Positions 7,488 to 16,857 are shown, counted from the first letter of the stretch. The stretch: 51,435 bases of DNA from Bacteroidaceae bacterium (GCA_024401055.1 JAKSLT010000009.1:1-51435); one strand, 5' to 3'. Program-made: numbers and translations. The notes: generated by a model not told the origin, from the sequence alone.

Positions 7488-8555
7488 TTATTTGTCCTCA
7501 AAGATTTTCTCCATCACGTCCTCATAATAAGCCAGCTGGCGGGCACGGTCGAGATAGAGGAGGCCCATCTCCAGTTCGGCGGGCACGCCAACCGAGCCAT
7601 GGCCCGCATCCTTCAGGGATTTGGTGTAGCTGATGGCGTGGGGGATGGCGGTGGTGCGGATATAATCCAACTGCTCCATCACGTTGGCGCGATAGAGGGG
7701 CACGTAGCGGGTGTAGAAGTCCTTTATGAGGTTGTCTATCTGTGCGGTCAGGGCAATATAGCGCTGGTTGCAGGCCTGGTCGTTGCCCGTGTCGTCCCAG
7801 CCGTTCTCTTCGCAGGCCTTTGTGAGTTCATCGTAGCGGTTCTTGAACTCCTTTTTCCAGAGCGCTACGCCCTCTTCGATAACTTTATCGCGTGCGAGGT
7901 CGAGTTCCATGATGTGCTGCATGTCTTTATTAACATCGCTGTTGGCGTCCATGAGGGCTTCCACCTTCTTGAGCTGGCGGTCGGAGTTGCGCACTTTCTG
8001 CTGCATCTTTGCTACCTCCTCCGGCGTGTAGGTGAGGCCCATTTGCTTGGCAATGTTGGCGCGCTGCTTGGGATCCTTCACGCTGGCCAGGGCTTGCATA
8101 TCGTCGATGGACATACCGTTGACGCGGGCATTAGCCATCATTTGCTGGCCCATCTTGGCGGCAGCGGCCTCGCGCTGGGCGGGCGACATCTTGGCCAGGG
8201 CGGCTACGTCGATACCGCCGGTGCGCTGCTTGGCCATCTGCATGGCGAAGGCCATCTGCTGTTCCTGCGTCATGCCTTCCATTTTCTCGGCCATCTTCTT
8301 GCCCTGTTCTATCTGTTTCTTCTGGGCATCGGACAGATGGTAGGTGTTCTCGTAGGTCTTGCCCACCAGTTCGTTAGCCTGCTCGCTGGCTTCCTTACAA
8401 TTTCCTTCAAACTCAAGGAAGGCGTCAGTCTTGTTGATCATCTCAAAGTCGGCAGGGAGGGTGGGGCACATGCCCAGAATGCCGTCAACCGTGATTTGTG
8501 CGTTTGCCGTGGCGGTCATGGCCATCGCGGCAATGAATAAAGCAATTTTTTTCAT
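7488..8555 (-). CDS. Secreted Met/Gln-rich helical protein of unknown function
   Basis: 355 residues with a signal peptide (MKKIALFIAAMAMTATANA). The mature part is almost wholly helical and rich in Met, Gln, Ala and Lys, for example KMAEKMEGMTQEQQMAFAMQ and KMGQQMMANARVNGMS, with probable coiled coil at about residues 70-220. The C-terminal third (YDELTKACEENG to VMEKIFEDK) looks globular. No catalytic motif is recognised. It is probably periplasmic. A -7 promoter box lies 33 bp upstream, so it is likely its own transcription unit. Confidence 0.78.
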   Translation of the reverse strand: MKKIALFIAAMAMTATANAQITVDGILGMCPTLPADFEMINKTDAFLEFEGNCKEASEQANELVGKTYENTYHLSDAQKKQIEQGKKMAEKMEGMTQEQQMAFAMQMAKQRTGGIDVAALAKMSPAQREAAAAKMGQQMMANARVNGMSIDDMQALASVKDPKQRANIAKQMGLTYTPEEVAKMQQKVRNSDRQLKKVEALMDANSDVNKDMQHIMELDLARDKVIEEGVALWKKEFKNRYDELTKACEENGWDDTGNDQACNQRYIALTAQIDNLIKDFYTRYVPLYRANVMEQLDYIRTTAIPHAISYTKSLKDAGHGSVGVPAELEMGLLYLDRARQLAYYEDVMEKIFEDK

Positions 8556-8587
8556 GTTTTAATATTTTGGTTGTAGGTTTCCGTCTG

Positions 8588-8595
8588 CAAAGATA
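8588..8595 (-). promoter_or_regulatory. -7 box for the Met/Gln-rich secreted protein gene
   Basis: TATCTTTG on the minus strand, 33 bp before the start codon. Confidence 0.55.
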
Positions 8596-8863
8596 CGACT
8601 TATTAAGGAAATAGCAACGAAAAGACGGGAAATTATGCATATTTTTGCCCTCGCCATTCCGAAAGGTGTGCCGCAGCCGGTGATTTCCGAAGCTTTTTCT
8701 TCCGTTTGCTGGAGCGTTCAGTCCGTCTGCCTTAGCCGGAAGGCGTCTTGCTGCTGACCGTCTGACTTGTTCAGGAAACTAATATGCCTTTCCCAACAAA
8801 ATTATAGGGAAAACTTGTTGCCGGAGCCGTAGCCGTCGTCCTTTGTCGGCATTTAGTCATCAT

Positions 8864-8973
8864 GGCCACAGCTGTGGCCGATATTTGTCACAGCTGTGAC
8901 GCATACTTGGCCACAGCTGTGACGCATACTTGGCCACAGCTGTGACGCATACTTGGCCACAGCTGTGGCCAAG
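8864..8973. repeat. Array of five CACAGCTGTG palindromes at 22-23 bp spacing
   Basis: Cores at 8867-8876, 8889-8898, 8912-8921, 8935-8944 and 8958-8967. The outer two lie in the 16-bp perfect palindrome GGCCACAGCTGTGGCC, the second is GTCACAGCTGTGAC, and the middle ones are hybrids. The repeated unit of the inner copies is GCCACAGCTGTGACGCATACTTG. The rest of this 650-bp gap shows only the two flanking promoter boxes. Confidence 0.9.
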
Positions 8974-9164
8974 ATGAACACTTCGGCAATTGAGCGTCGG
9001 CAAGGTGGGTCAGGACGTCGTGAAGGAGTGTGAGAAAGGCGCAGCGGGGAGGTGGAGGCAGATTGGCCTATTTACCTGCCAGGAAAGGTCGCAATAATGG
9101 CGTGTGAGGCGGGCGATATGTTAAAAAGAGTGGGGATGATGAGTGATAAGTCGGATTTTTTTTG

Positions 9165-9172
9165 TAACTTTG
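9165..9172 (+). promoter_or_regulatory. -7 box of the DUF975-rlmD unit
   Basis: TAACTTTG followed by CC, 31 bp before the ATG at 9204, matching TAnnTTTG. Confidence 0.6.
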
Positions 9173-9203
9173 CCGCGGTATTTATTATTAAAGTGTAAAG
9201 AGT

Positions 9204-10031
9204 ATGAAAACGAACTCGCAACTCCGCCGCCAGGCCCGCTTCGGACTGGAAGGCAACTGGGGCATGATGGCTTTGTGCTATCTGCTGATTATCCTGATGT
9301 CGTATATTCTGATGCTTCCCATCGAAGCCGGTGCCGCCATCTCGGCTATCAAGGGCGGAAGCGCCGCCGGTACGAACACCGTCTTTGCCAATGTGTGGCA
9401 GATACTGGTGGTGATTGCCATGCTTCCGGCCTCGTGGATGCTGAGCGTGATGTGCCTGCGCCTGGTGCGCGGCGATTACGGCCAGAAACAGGTGCGCCTG
9501 GGCGAGATAATGGAGGGCTATCGCCACACTAACCGCGTGGTGGGCGCATATCTGGCTATGGTGCTCGTGGTGATAGTGATATTAGTCGTTCCTGCTGTTC
9601 TGACGGTGTTGTGGTGCGGCGAGGATACCACCCGATGGCTGCATTCGCAGGATATTGTGGCACTTGGTCGGATGACGATGAAGTTTATCCCCTGCATCAT
9701 TATATATGTATTTGTAGCGCTGCGTCTGAACCTCTACTGCTTCCTGCTGTGGGACACCGACCTTGGGGCCTTTGCCGTGCTGAAAGAGAGCAACCGTATG
9801 ATGAAGGGCCGCTGCTGGAAGATGTTCTGCCTGTGGTTGAGTTTCATCGGGTGGGCCATTCTGGCAATGTTCACCTTGGGCATAGGTTTCTTGTGGTTGC
9901 AGCCTTACATAACGGCTTCGATGGGCGCCTTCTACGACGACATCCGTGCCGAAGAGGCCGCTGCCGCCGTGGAGTGTGAGGCCGTGGAAGAAATGCCCGC
10001 AGCCCTTGATGTAGAACCGAAAGACGAATAA
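9204..10031 (+). CDS. DUF975 family integral membrane protein
   Basis: 275 residues. The N-terminus TNSQLRRQARFGLEGNWG is the characteristic opening of the DUF975 family, followed by about five hydrophobic segments (near residues 22-45, 68-90, 115-140, 160-180 and 215-240). The tail is acidic and cytoplasmic (AEEAAAAVECEAVEEMP). The function of the family is unknown. It is followed after 7 bp by rlmD on the same strand and probably shares its transcript. Confidence 0.85.
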   Translation: MKTNSQLRRQARFGLEGNWGMMALCYLLIILMSYILMLPIEAGAAISAIKGGSAAGTNTVFANVWQILVVIAMLPASWMLSVMCLRLVRGDYGQKQVRLGEIMEGYRHTNRVVGAYLAMVLVVIVILVVPAVLTVLWCGEDTTRWLHSQDIVALGRMTMKFIPCIIIYVFVALRLNLYCFLLWDTDLGAFAVLKESNRMMKGRCWKMFCLWLSFIGWAILAMFTLGIGFLWLQPYITASMGAFYDDIRAEEAAAAVECEAVEEMPAALDVEPKDE

Positions 10032-10038
10032 AAGAACT

Positions 10039-11499
10039 TTGACAAGAAAGAAGAAACCCCTCCCTCTGCTTGAGGGCATAGAGATAACCGATGTGGCAGC
10101 CGAAGGCAAGGCGCTGGCACGGGTGGACGGCATGGCCGTGTTCGTGCCGTATGCCGTGCCGGGCGACATTGTGGACCTTCAGGTGCGCCGCAAGAAGCAC
10201 TCGTTCATGGAAGCCGACGTGGCAAGGCTGGTGAAGCCGAGCCCGTTGCGCGTGGAGCCGTTCTGCAAGCACTTCGGCGTGTGCGGCGGCTGCAAATGGC
10301 AGTGCCTGCCCTACGAAGAGCAACTGCGATGGAAGCAGAAACAGGTGGAGGACAACCTCCAGCGCATCGGCAAGGTGGAACTGCCGGAGACGAGCCCCAT
10401 CAAGGGCAGCCAACTGACGCGCGGCTACCGCAACAAACTGGAATTCGGCTTCTCCAACCGTCGCTGGATGACGGCCGAGGAGATGCGCGAGAAAGCCGAG
10501 TGGCAGCCCGGCGTGGGCTTCCACATCCCCGGCGCCTTCGACAAGATATTGGACATTGAGGAGTGCCACCTGATGGACCCCGTGCAGGACCGCTTGCGCA
10601 ACGGCGTGAGAGCGTTTGCACTGGAACACGGCATCAGTTTCTTCGACCTGCGGGCACAGAACGGCGTGGTGCGCAACATGATGGTACGCACGGCTTTGCC
10701 CCGCGAGGACGCCCCCGAAGGCGAACTGATGGTGGTGATGCAGTTCTGCTGGCAGACGCCGGAAGAAGAAGGCCAGGCCATGCAGGTGATGGACTACCTC
10801 AAGCGGGAGTTCCCCGAGATAACGTCGCTGATGTACGTGAACAACACGAAGTGCAACGACACCATAGGCGACCTGCCCGTGCTCCTGTACGCCGGACGCG
10901 ACCATCTCATAGAAACGATGGAGGGCCTGCGCTTCAAGGTGGGGCCCAAGTCGTTCTACCAGACCAATACGCTGCAGGCGTATGAACTTTATAAGGTGGC
11001 CAGAGAGTTTGCCTTCGGAGAGCAACTGTCAACTGATAACTGTCAACTGCCAATTGTTTACGACCTCTACACCGGCACCGGCACCATCGCCAACTTCGTG
11101 GCCGCCCGGGCGCGTCAGGTGATAGGCATAGAGTACGTGCCCGAAGCCATTGAGGACGCGAAGGTGAACGCCGCGCTGAACGGCCTGACGGACAAGACAC
11201 TGTTCTACGCTGGCGACATGAAGGACATACTGACCGACGACTTCATCAAGGAGCACGGGCGTCCCGACGTGATAATTACCGACCCGCCCCGCGCAGGTAT
11301 GCATCCCGACGTGGTGCAGGTGATATTGAACGCTGCCCCCGAGCGCATCGTCTATGTAAGTTGCAACCCCGCCACACAGGCCCGCGACCTGCAACTGATG
11401 GATGAGAAATACCGCGTGGAAAAAGTGCAGCCCGTGGATATGTTCCCGCATACGCATCACGTGGAGAACGTCGTGCTGCTCGTGAGACGGGAAAAGTAG
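10039..11499 (+). CDS. rlmD: 23S rRNA (uracil-C5)-methyltransferase RlmD-type
   Basis: 486 residues; SAM-dependent C5 methylation of a 23S rRNA uridine (U1939 in E. coli numbering). N-terminal TRAM domain (about 10-65), Fe-S ligands in FCKHFGVCGGCKWQC, methyltransferase motifs VYDLYTGTGTIANF and DPPRAGMHPD, and the catalytic cysteine in VSCNPATQARDL. The start is TTG at 10039; the next ATG would remove the TRAM domain. Oddity: about 11 residues (QLSTDNCQLPI) are inserted just before VYDLYTGTG. They are encoded by a CAACTGTCAACTGATAACTG-type simple repeat at 11023-11052. It lies on a loop before motif I, so activity is probably kept. Confidence 0.92.
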   Translation: MTRKKKPLPLLEGIEITDVAAEGKALARVDGMAVFVPYAVPGDIVDLQVRRKKHSFMEADVARLVKPSPLRVEPFCKHFGVCGGCKWQCLPYEEQLRWKQKQVEDNLQRIGKVELPETSPIKGSQLTRGYRNKLEFGFSNRRWMTAEEMREKAEWQPGVGFHIPGAFDKILDIEECHLMDPVQDRLRNGVRAFALEHGISFFDLRAQNGVVRNMMVRTALPREDAPEGELMVVMQFCWQTPEEEGQAMQVMDYLKREFPEITSLMYVNNTKCNDTIGDLPVLLYAGRDHLIETMEGLRFKVGPKSFYQTNTLQAYELYKVAREFAFGEQLSTDNCQLPIVYDLYTGTGTIANFVAARARQVIGIEYVPEAIEDAKVNAALNGLTDKTLFYAGDMKDILTDDFIKEHGRPDVIITDPPRAGMHPDVVQVILNAAPERIVYVSCNPATQARDLQLMDEKYRVEKVQPVDMFPHTHHVENVVLLVRREK

Positions 11500-11503
11500 C
11501 AGC

Positions 11504-11584
11504 CCCTCCCCGTCGGGGCAGGCCCCCTCTACCTCCCCCAAGGGGGAGAATCCGCGCCACCCCTCCCCCATAGGGAGGGGAGAA
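11504..11584. repeat. Two-hairpin repeat copy after rlmD
   Basis: CCCCTCCCCCATAGGGAGGGG with the tail GAATACTCCTAAAGG marks the second arm. The first arm is interrupted by an extra CCTCCCCCAAGGGGGAG hairpin. It is followed at 11625-11668 by a T-rich ATTTTTTACTTTTTAC simple repeat leading to the next gene. Confidence 0.75.
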
Positions 11585-11675
11585 TACTCCTAAAGGTCAG
11601 AGGCGGAAAGAAAAGAAAGAACAACTTACTTATTTTTTATTTTTTACTTTTTACTTTTTATTTAATTTATTACCC

Positions 11676-12173
11676 GTGGCGATAAAAGCAGACCCGTTGG
11701 TGGAAAGGCGCATAAAAGCGTGCGCATCGGCAGAGGAGTTCTGGACACTGCTTATGGAAGTGGTGCCGCAGAATAGCCGCGCCTACCTCGGGAGCGTGCT
11801 GAAACAGGGCGCACCGCTGTTGAGACAGGGACAGTTGGGACTGCCCGACGAAAGGTTGGGGCGTTTCTGCGCACAGGGCTCGGAGATAGACCGCGCCAAG
11901 GTGCTGGACTTCCTCCTCGGGTGCCCGGGAGTGGCCACATATTACGAAGCCTTCCAGTTGTTCAAACACATGGCCGACAACCGCGCCGCACTCTACCGTT
12001 ACTGCCAACGGCTGATGAACGAGGGCAGCGACATAAGTTATAATCTGGCCTCGGTGATGAGTCTGTATTTCGACCTTCAACTGCCCGCCACCTTTGCCCT
12101 GCGCGTGGAGCCCTACCAACTCTCCCGCCTCGATGCAGGCTATGACGCATTCAGAAAAATACTGAAACCATGA
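11676..12173 (+). CDS. Hypothetical protein, all-helical
   Basis: 165 residues from a GTG start at 11676. No domain is recognised. The sequence is mostly helical, soluble, and without a signal peptide (ADPLVERRIKACASAEEFW ... DAGYDAFRKILKP). Its stop overlaps the start of the following metalloprotease by 4 bp (ATGA at 12170-12173), so the two are likely translationally coupled. The T-rich simple repeat upstream leaves the native promoter unclear. Confidence 0.65.
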   Translation: MAIKADPLVERRIKACASAEEFWTLLMEVVPQNSRAYLGSVLKQGAPLLRQGQLGLPDERLGRFCAQGSEIDRAKVLDFLLGCPGVATYYEAFQLFKHMADNRAALYRYCQRLMNEGSDISYNLASVMSLYFDLQLPATFALRVEPYQLSRLDAGYDAFRKILKP

Positions 12174-14470
12174 GATATATCAAAGCATTCATCCTTCTCG
12201 CCCTTATCCTTCTCGTGCCCTTTACGGGTGAGGCACAGGAAAAGAGCAAGCCCGTAGAAACCAAGGGCCTCTTCAACGTTATCAAACAGGACGCTGACTA
12301 TTTCTTCGACGTGCCCGACGCACTGCTGTCGCGCCAACTGTTGGCCAGCGTGCGCTTCACCAGTACCCCGGCCGGCATAGGAAAATATGGCGGCGAGAGC
12401 ATCGTGACGCATACGGTTTACTTCCAGACGGCCCCCAACAATCAGTTGCTGCTGCGCTCCAATATCCTCGTGAACAACGCCGACCCCACGGACGAAATCA
12501 ACCGCGCCGTGCAGGCAGCCAGCGAAGACCCCATCATTGCCGCCTTCAAGGTGGAGAAGAGGGGCAAAGGCTTCCGCCGCATCAAAGTGTCGGACTTCTT
12601 CCGCGGCAGCGACGCCCTCGGCTTCCCGCAGAAGGTGAAACAACAGTTCAGCATCAGCCAGGTGAACGGCCAGCTGTCGTTTATTGATACCATCAAGACG
12701 TTCCCGATGAACACCGAGGTGCGTGTGACCCGCACTTACTACGGCAACACCGGCAGTTACGCCGCACAACTCACCGGCGGCGTGACCTTCGGCCTCAATA
12801 TCTCCTTCGTGCTTCTGCCCGAACAGCCCTATCAGCGCCGTCTGTTCGACCCCCGCGTGGGCTACTTCGCTGACAACTTCGCCTATTTCTCCGACAACCA
12901 GCAGCGCGTGCAGCCCCGCCGCTTCATCACCCGCTGGCGTCTGGAACCGAAGGACTCCGCCGCCATTGACTCCATGAAGCAGGGCTATCTGGTAGAGCCC
13001 AAGAAGCCCATCGTCTATTACATTGACCCCGCCACGCCCAAGCAATGGCGCCCCTACCTCATTCAGGGCGTGAACGACTGGCAGAAAGCCTTTGAAGCTG
13101 CCGGCTTCAAGAACGCCATACGCGGCGAGGAGTGGCCCAATGACTCAACAATGTCTATGGAGGACGCACGCTTCAGTGTGATTCGCTACCTTGCCAGCGA
13201 CATTGCCAACGCTTACGGTCCGCAAATCCACGACCCCCGCAGCGGCGAGATACTGGAGAGCCACATTTGCTGGTATCACAACGTGATGACGCTCGTCCAC
13301 GACTGGTATATGATACAGGCCGGCACGCTTGACGAGGCTGCCCGTCAGATGAAGTACGACCCCGAACTGATGGGCCAGCTCATCCGCTTCGTCAGCAGTC
13401 ACGAGGTAGGCCACACGCTGGGCCTGCGCCACAATTTCGGCTCTTCCAGCACCGTGCCCGTAGATTCCCTCCGCAATAAAGCCTGGGTGGAGGCCCACGG
13501 CCACACGCCCTCCATCATGGACTACGCACGCTTCAACTATGTGGCCCAGCCCGAGGACGGCATAAGCCACGACGGCATCTTCCCGCGCATCGGCGACTAC
13601 GACAAGTGGGCTATACAGTGGGGCTACACGCCGATGTTCGAAGCATACGACGATGACAGCGACCACTGGGAACTGGAGAAACTCATCGGCAACCGCCTGC
13701 GCGACAACCGCCGCCTGTGGTTCGGCGACGGCGAAACCAACCGCACCAACGACCCGCGCTGCCAGACCGAGGACCTCGGCGACGACGTCGTGAAAGCCTC
13801 CGAGTACGGCATCCTCAATCTCAAGCGCGAACTGAAGGCCCTGCCCGAGTGGACGTATGAGAGCAACGACATCAACGGCGCCAACCTCTCCTCCCTCTAT
13901 CGCGGAATAGGCCAGCAGCTGCAGCGCTACACCGGCCACGTGATGCGCCACTTCGGCGGTACGGAGTACAACTACCGCACCATCGACGAGCCCGGCGACA
14001 TGTACGTCCTCACCCCCCGTGCCAAACAGAAGGACTGCATGGCCTTCATGAAGCGCCTCTATCTCGACGCCGCACCCCGCTGGATGGTGGATTTGCCCTA
14101 CATCAAGCGCCTCACCCCCGACCCCGAGGACAACCTCTGCCGCCTGGGCAAGAGCGTAGTGGGCAATATGACGAGTGCCAGTGTACTGGAGCGCCTCACA
14201 AGCGAATATCCTGCCGACGACTACCTCTCCGACATTGAGGCCTCCGTATTCAAGGCCGGCGCCTCCGGCCTCTACCAGCGCGCCCTGCAGGACAGCTACG
14301 TGCGAGCCCTCTGCGATTATTATACGAGTAAGCTCGGGCAGAGCGACTATGCCGGTGTGTCCGCCGTAGTGTTCAAGCACCTCAAGGCCCTCCAGCAGCG
14401 CTTCGCCGGCAGCAGCGATGACTATACCCTTCGCCTGAAGGATGAAATAGACCGCGCGCTGAAGATTTAG
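12170..14470 (+). CDS. Secreted zinc-dependent metalloprotease (DUF5117/DUF5118 type)
   Basis: 766 residues with a signal peptide (MRYIKAFILLALILLVPFTGEAQ). The N-terminal half matches the DUF5118/DUF5117 architecture of Bacteroidetes metalloproteases (FFDVPDALLSRQLLASVRF, GESIVTHTVYF). The catalytic site is HEVGHTLGLRH at about residue 411, the HExxHxxGxxH zinc motif of the metzincins, followed by a SIMDY Met-turn. It is probably periplasmic or secreted; the substrate is unknown. It is slightly shorter than many relatives, which may reflect a short N-terminus. Confidence 0.88.
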   Translation: MRYIKAFILLALILLVPFTGEAQEKSKPVETKGLFNVIKQDADYFFDVPDALLSRQLLASVRFTSTPAGIGKYGGESIVTHTVYFQTAPNNQLLLRSNILVNNADPTDEINRAVQAASEDPIIAAFKVEKRGKGFRRIKVSDFFRGSDALGFPQKVKQQFSISQVNGQLSFIDTIKTFPMNTEVRVTRTYYGNTGSYAAQLTGGVTFGLNISFVLLPEQPYQRRLFDPRVGYFADNFAYFSDNQQRVQPRRFITRWRLEPKDSAAIDSMKQGYLVEPKKPIVYYIDPATPKQWRPYLIQGVNDWQKAFEAAGFKNAIRGEEWPNDSTMSMEDARFSVIRYLASDIANAYGPQIHDPRSGEILESHICWYHNVMTLVHDWYMIQAGTLDEAARQMKYDPELMGQLIRFVSSHEVGHTLGLRHNFGSSSTVPVDSLRNKAWVEAHGHTPSIMDYARFNYVAQPEDGISHDGIFPRIGDYDKWAIQWGYTPMFEAYDDDSDHWELEKLIGNRLRDNRRLWFGDGETNRTNDPRCQTEDLGDDVVKASEYGILNLKRELKALPEWTYESNDINGANLSSLYRGIGQQLQRYTGHVMRHFGGTEYNYRTIDEPGDMYVLTPRAKQKDCMAFMKRLYLDAAPRWMVDLPYIKRLTPDPEDNLCRLGKSVVGNMTSASVLERLTSEYPADDYLSDIEASVFKAGASGLYQRALQDSYVRALCDYYTSKLGQSDYAGVSAVVFKHLKALQQRFAGSSDDYTLRLKDEIDRALKI

Positions 14471-14564
14471 CCACGGGACAACAGACAGACAACAAGACAA
14501 CAGACGTCTTTCGCCTATGCGACGAAAGAAGACGGCAAGCCCGTCAGCAAAATACTGATTATAC

Positions 14565-15263
14565 GTGAACGAAATAGTAAATAACATTTGGCTTGAGTTC
14601 AGCAGTTACACGCAACTCATAATAAAGGGCCTGCTCATCGGCATCATCGCTTCGGCACCGATGGGCCCAGTCGGCATACTCTGCATCCGGCGCACACTGC
14701 GCAAGGGCCGCATCTACGGCCTCGTGACGGGTGCCGGCGCAGCGCTGAGCGACATTCTCTACGCCCTGATTACCGGTGCGGGCATGGCCTTCGCCGTGAA
14801 TTTCATTGAGAACAAACAGAACATCTTCTGGATGAAACTCATCGGTGCCGTGGTGCTCTTTGCCTTCGGTTTGTACCTCTTCCGCAGCCTGCCCAAGGCC
14901 GTGCCCGAGAGCAACCAGCCGCAGAAAGGCAACGGCACGCTGTGGAGCAATTTCCTCACCGCGTTCCTCCTCACCCTCAGCAACCCGCTCATCATCTTCC
15001 TGTTCCTCGCCGTTTATAATATGTTCACCTTCGTGATTCCCAACCACTGGTTCGCGCAGGCCCTCGGCTATCTCAGCATCGTGGGCGGCGCCATGCTATG
15101 GTGGGGCGGTCTGACGTGGGTGCTCGTCCACATGAACGACAGACTGGGCAACAACTTCGCACAGACCCTTAACCGTATCATCGGCACCCTCGTCATCATC
15201 GGCAGCGTGCTGACCATCGTAAAGACCCTTTTCAACCCTGCCTTCCTTTTCTTCCTCGACTGA
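14565..15263 (+). CDS. LysE/RhtB family transporter
   Basis: 232 residues, GTG start at 14565. Inner-membrane protein with about six hydrophobic segments and the family signature near the first helix, SAPMGPVGILCIRRTLRKGR, plus GAALSDILYALITG. LysE-type proteins export amino acids; the substrate here is unknown. The stop overlaps the ATG of the SDR gene by one base. Between it and the metalloprotease is a 94-bp gap containing an ACAACAGAC simple repeat (14482-14508). Confidence 0.88.
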   Translation: MNEIVNNIWLEFSSYTQLIIKGLLIGIIASAPMGPVGILCIRRTLRKGRIYGLVTGAGAALSDILYALITGAGMAFAVNFIENKQNIFWMKLIGAVVLFAFGLYLFRSLPKAVPESNQPQKGNGTLWSNFLTAFLLTLSNPLIIFLFLAVYNMFTFVIPNHWFAQALGYLSIVGGAMLWWGGLTWVLVHMNDRLGNNFAQTLNRIIGTLVIIGSVLTIVKTLFNPAFLFFLD

Positions 15264-15994
15264 TGAAAGCCATAGTAATAGGTGCCACCTCCGGCATAGG
15301 ACTTGAAGTGGCCCGCCTCCTGGCGCAGAAAGGCTGGACGGTGGGCATCGGCGGCCGCCGCGAAGAGTTGCTGGAAGCCCTCGTGAATGATACTCCGGGC
15401 ATAGTGGCCTGGCGGCGTATTGACGTCACCGCGCCCGACGCTCCCGAACAACTCACGGCGCTTGCTGACGAGATGGGCGGCATAGACCTCTACTTCCACG
15501 CCAGCGGCATAGGCTACCAAAACCTCTCCCTCAACGCCGACGAGGAACTGGCCACCGTCCTCACCAACGGCGAGGGCTTCACGCGCATGCTTACCGCGGC
15601 CTTCAATATGTTTGCGGCTCGCGGTGGCGGACATATCGCCGCCATCACCAGCATTGCCGGCACCAAAGGCCTGGGCGCTGCGCCCGCCTATTCCGCCACC
15701 AAGCGCTTCCAGCGGCATTACCTTGAAAGCCTTGATCAACTGGCCCACATGCGTCGCCTTCCCATCCGTTTCACCGAGATACGCCCCGGCTTTGTCAGCA
15801 CCGCCCTCCTCAAGGACGACTATTACCCCCTCCAGATGCAGCCCGCCGCCGTGGCCGCCTCCATCGTCAAGGCCGTAGAGAAGAAACGCCGCGTAAAAAC
15901 CATAGACTGGCGCTACCGCATCCTCGTATTCTTCTGGGGACTCATCCCCCGCTGCCTCTGGGTAAGGATGAACGTCAGGAGCAAAGAGGCCTAA
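15263..15994 (+). CDS. Short-chain dehydrogenase/reductase
   Basis: 243 residues. The Rossmann motif GATSGIG is at residues 7-13, and the catalytic YSATK is present with an upstream serine in ITSIAG. The C-terminal part (YRILVFFWGLIPRCLWVRMN) is hydrophobic, suggesting peripheral membrane contact as in some lipid-acting SDRs. The substrate is not predictable. It is coupled to the LysE gene (TGATG). Confidence 0.88.
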   Translation: MKAIVIGATSGIGLEVARLLAQKGWTVGIGGRREELLEALVNDTPGIVAWRRIDVTAPDAPEQLTALADEMGGIDLYFHASGIGYQNLSLNADEELATVLTNGEGFTRMLTAAFNMFAARGGGHIAAITSIAGTKGLGAAPAYSATKRFQRHYLESLDQLAHMRRLPIRFTEIRPGFVSTALLKDDYYPLQMQPAAVAASIVKAVEKKRRVKTIDWRYRILVFFWGLIPRCLWVRMNVRSKEA

Positions 15995-16045
15995 CCTTCC
16001 TCAAAACCATATAACCTCAAAACCTTATAACCCCAAAACCTCAAA
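15988..16045. repeat. Simple repeat CCTCAAAACC-TATAA
   Basis: Tandem degenerate units CTCAAAACCATATAACCTC in the gap before the aquaporin gene. There is no other structure. Confidence 0.55.
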
Positions 16046-16055
16046 AAACATTATT

Positions 16056-16742
16056 ATGAAAAAGTATCTTGCAGAAATGTTCGGCACCATGGTGCTCGTT
16101 CTCATGGGCTGCGGCGTGGCCGTAAGCCTCAACTGTTCTTCCGACTGCACCGTCACGATGAATGCCGGCAGTGTCATCGGCACGGCCCTCGCCTTCGGTC
16201 TCGCCGTAGTAGGCATGGCCTACACCATCGGCGGTATCAGTGGCTGCCACATCAATCCCGCCATCACCCTCGGCTGCTGGGCCACTGGCCGCATGAGCGG
16301 CAAGGACGCCGGCATGTATATGCTCTTCCAGGTCATCGGTGCCTTCATCGGCAGCGCCCTGCTTTGGCTCCTCGTAGGCAATGTCGAGGGGCTTGAAGGC
16401 ACAGGTGCCAACGACCTCCAGGCCGGCGTCAATGTCGTCGGCGGACTGCTGGCTGAAATCATCTTTACCTGCGTCTTCGTGCTCGTAGTGCTGGGTGCCA
16501 CCCACAAGACCAACGGCGCCACCAACAACTTCGCCGGCCTCGCCATCGGTCTCACCCTCGTGCTCGTCCACCTCGTCTGCATCCGCTACACCGGCACCAG
16601 CGTGAACCCCGCCCGCAGTATAGCACCCGCCATCTTCCAGGGTGGCACGGCCCTCTGCAACCTCTGGATTTTCATCGTAGGTCCCTTCGCCGGTGCCCTC
16701 GCCGCCGCCGGTATCTGGAAGGCCATCGAGACTAAGGAATAA
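16056..16742 (+). CDS. Aquaporin (MIP family, AqpZ-like)
   Basis: 228 residues with six transmembrane segments and both pore motifs: HINPAITLG in the first half and SVNPARSIAPA in the second. Length and motif spacing fit the water-channel branch more than the glycerol facilitators, which usually have longer loops and an Asp after the second NPA. It is followed by an intrinsic terminator. Co-direction with the SDR gene is probably incidental (61-bp gap). Confidence 0.92.
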   Translation: MKKYLAEMFGTMVLVLMGCGVAVSLNCSSDCTVTMNAGSVIGTALAFGLAVVGMAYTIGGISGCHINPAITLGCWATGRMSGKDAGMYMLFQVIGAFIGSALLWLLVGNVEGLEGTGANDLQAGVNVVGGLLAEIIFTCVFVLVVLGATHKTNGATNNFAGLAIGLTLVLVHLVCIRYTGTSVNPARSIAPAIFQGGTALCNLWIFIVGPFAGALAAAGIWKAIETKE

Positions 16743-16799
16743 AAGTCTTCGCTTCTTCTGAGCGCAGTCCCGTACAGTGGCTGCGCCCCCAATAGAAAA

Positions 16800-16834
16800 C
16801 AACGCCCCCCGTGCATCAAGCGCGAGGGGCGTTG
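16800..16834. terminator. Terminator of the aquaporin gene
   Basis: CAACGCCCC (16800-16808) pairs with GGGGCGTTG (16826-16834), followed by TAGTTTGTCGTTT. Confidence 0.75.
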
Positions 16835-16857
16835 TAGTTTGTCGTTTCACAGATTTT

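Noticed and set aside
8864..8973. CRISPR-like array
   Set aside because: Units are palindromes repeated every 22-23 bp with no unique spacers.
13145..14587. 480-codon open frame on the minus strand
   Set aside because: Antisense to the zinc metalloprotease, with no recognisable protein features.
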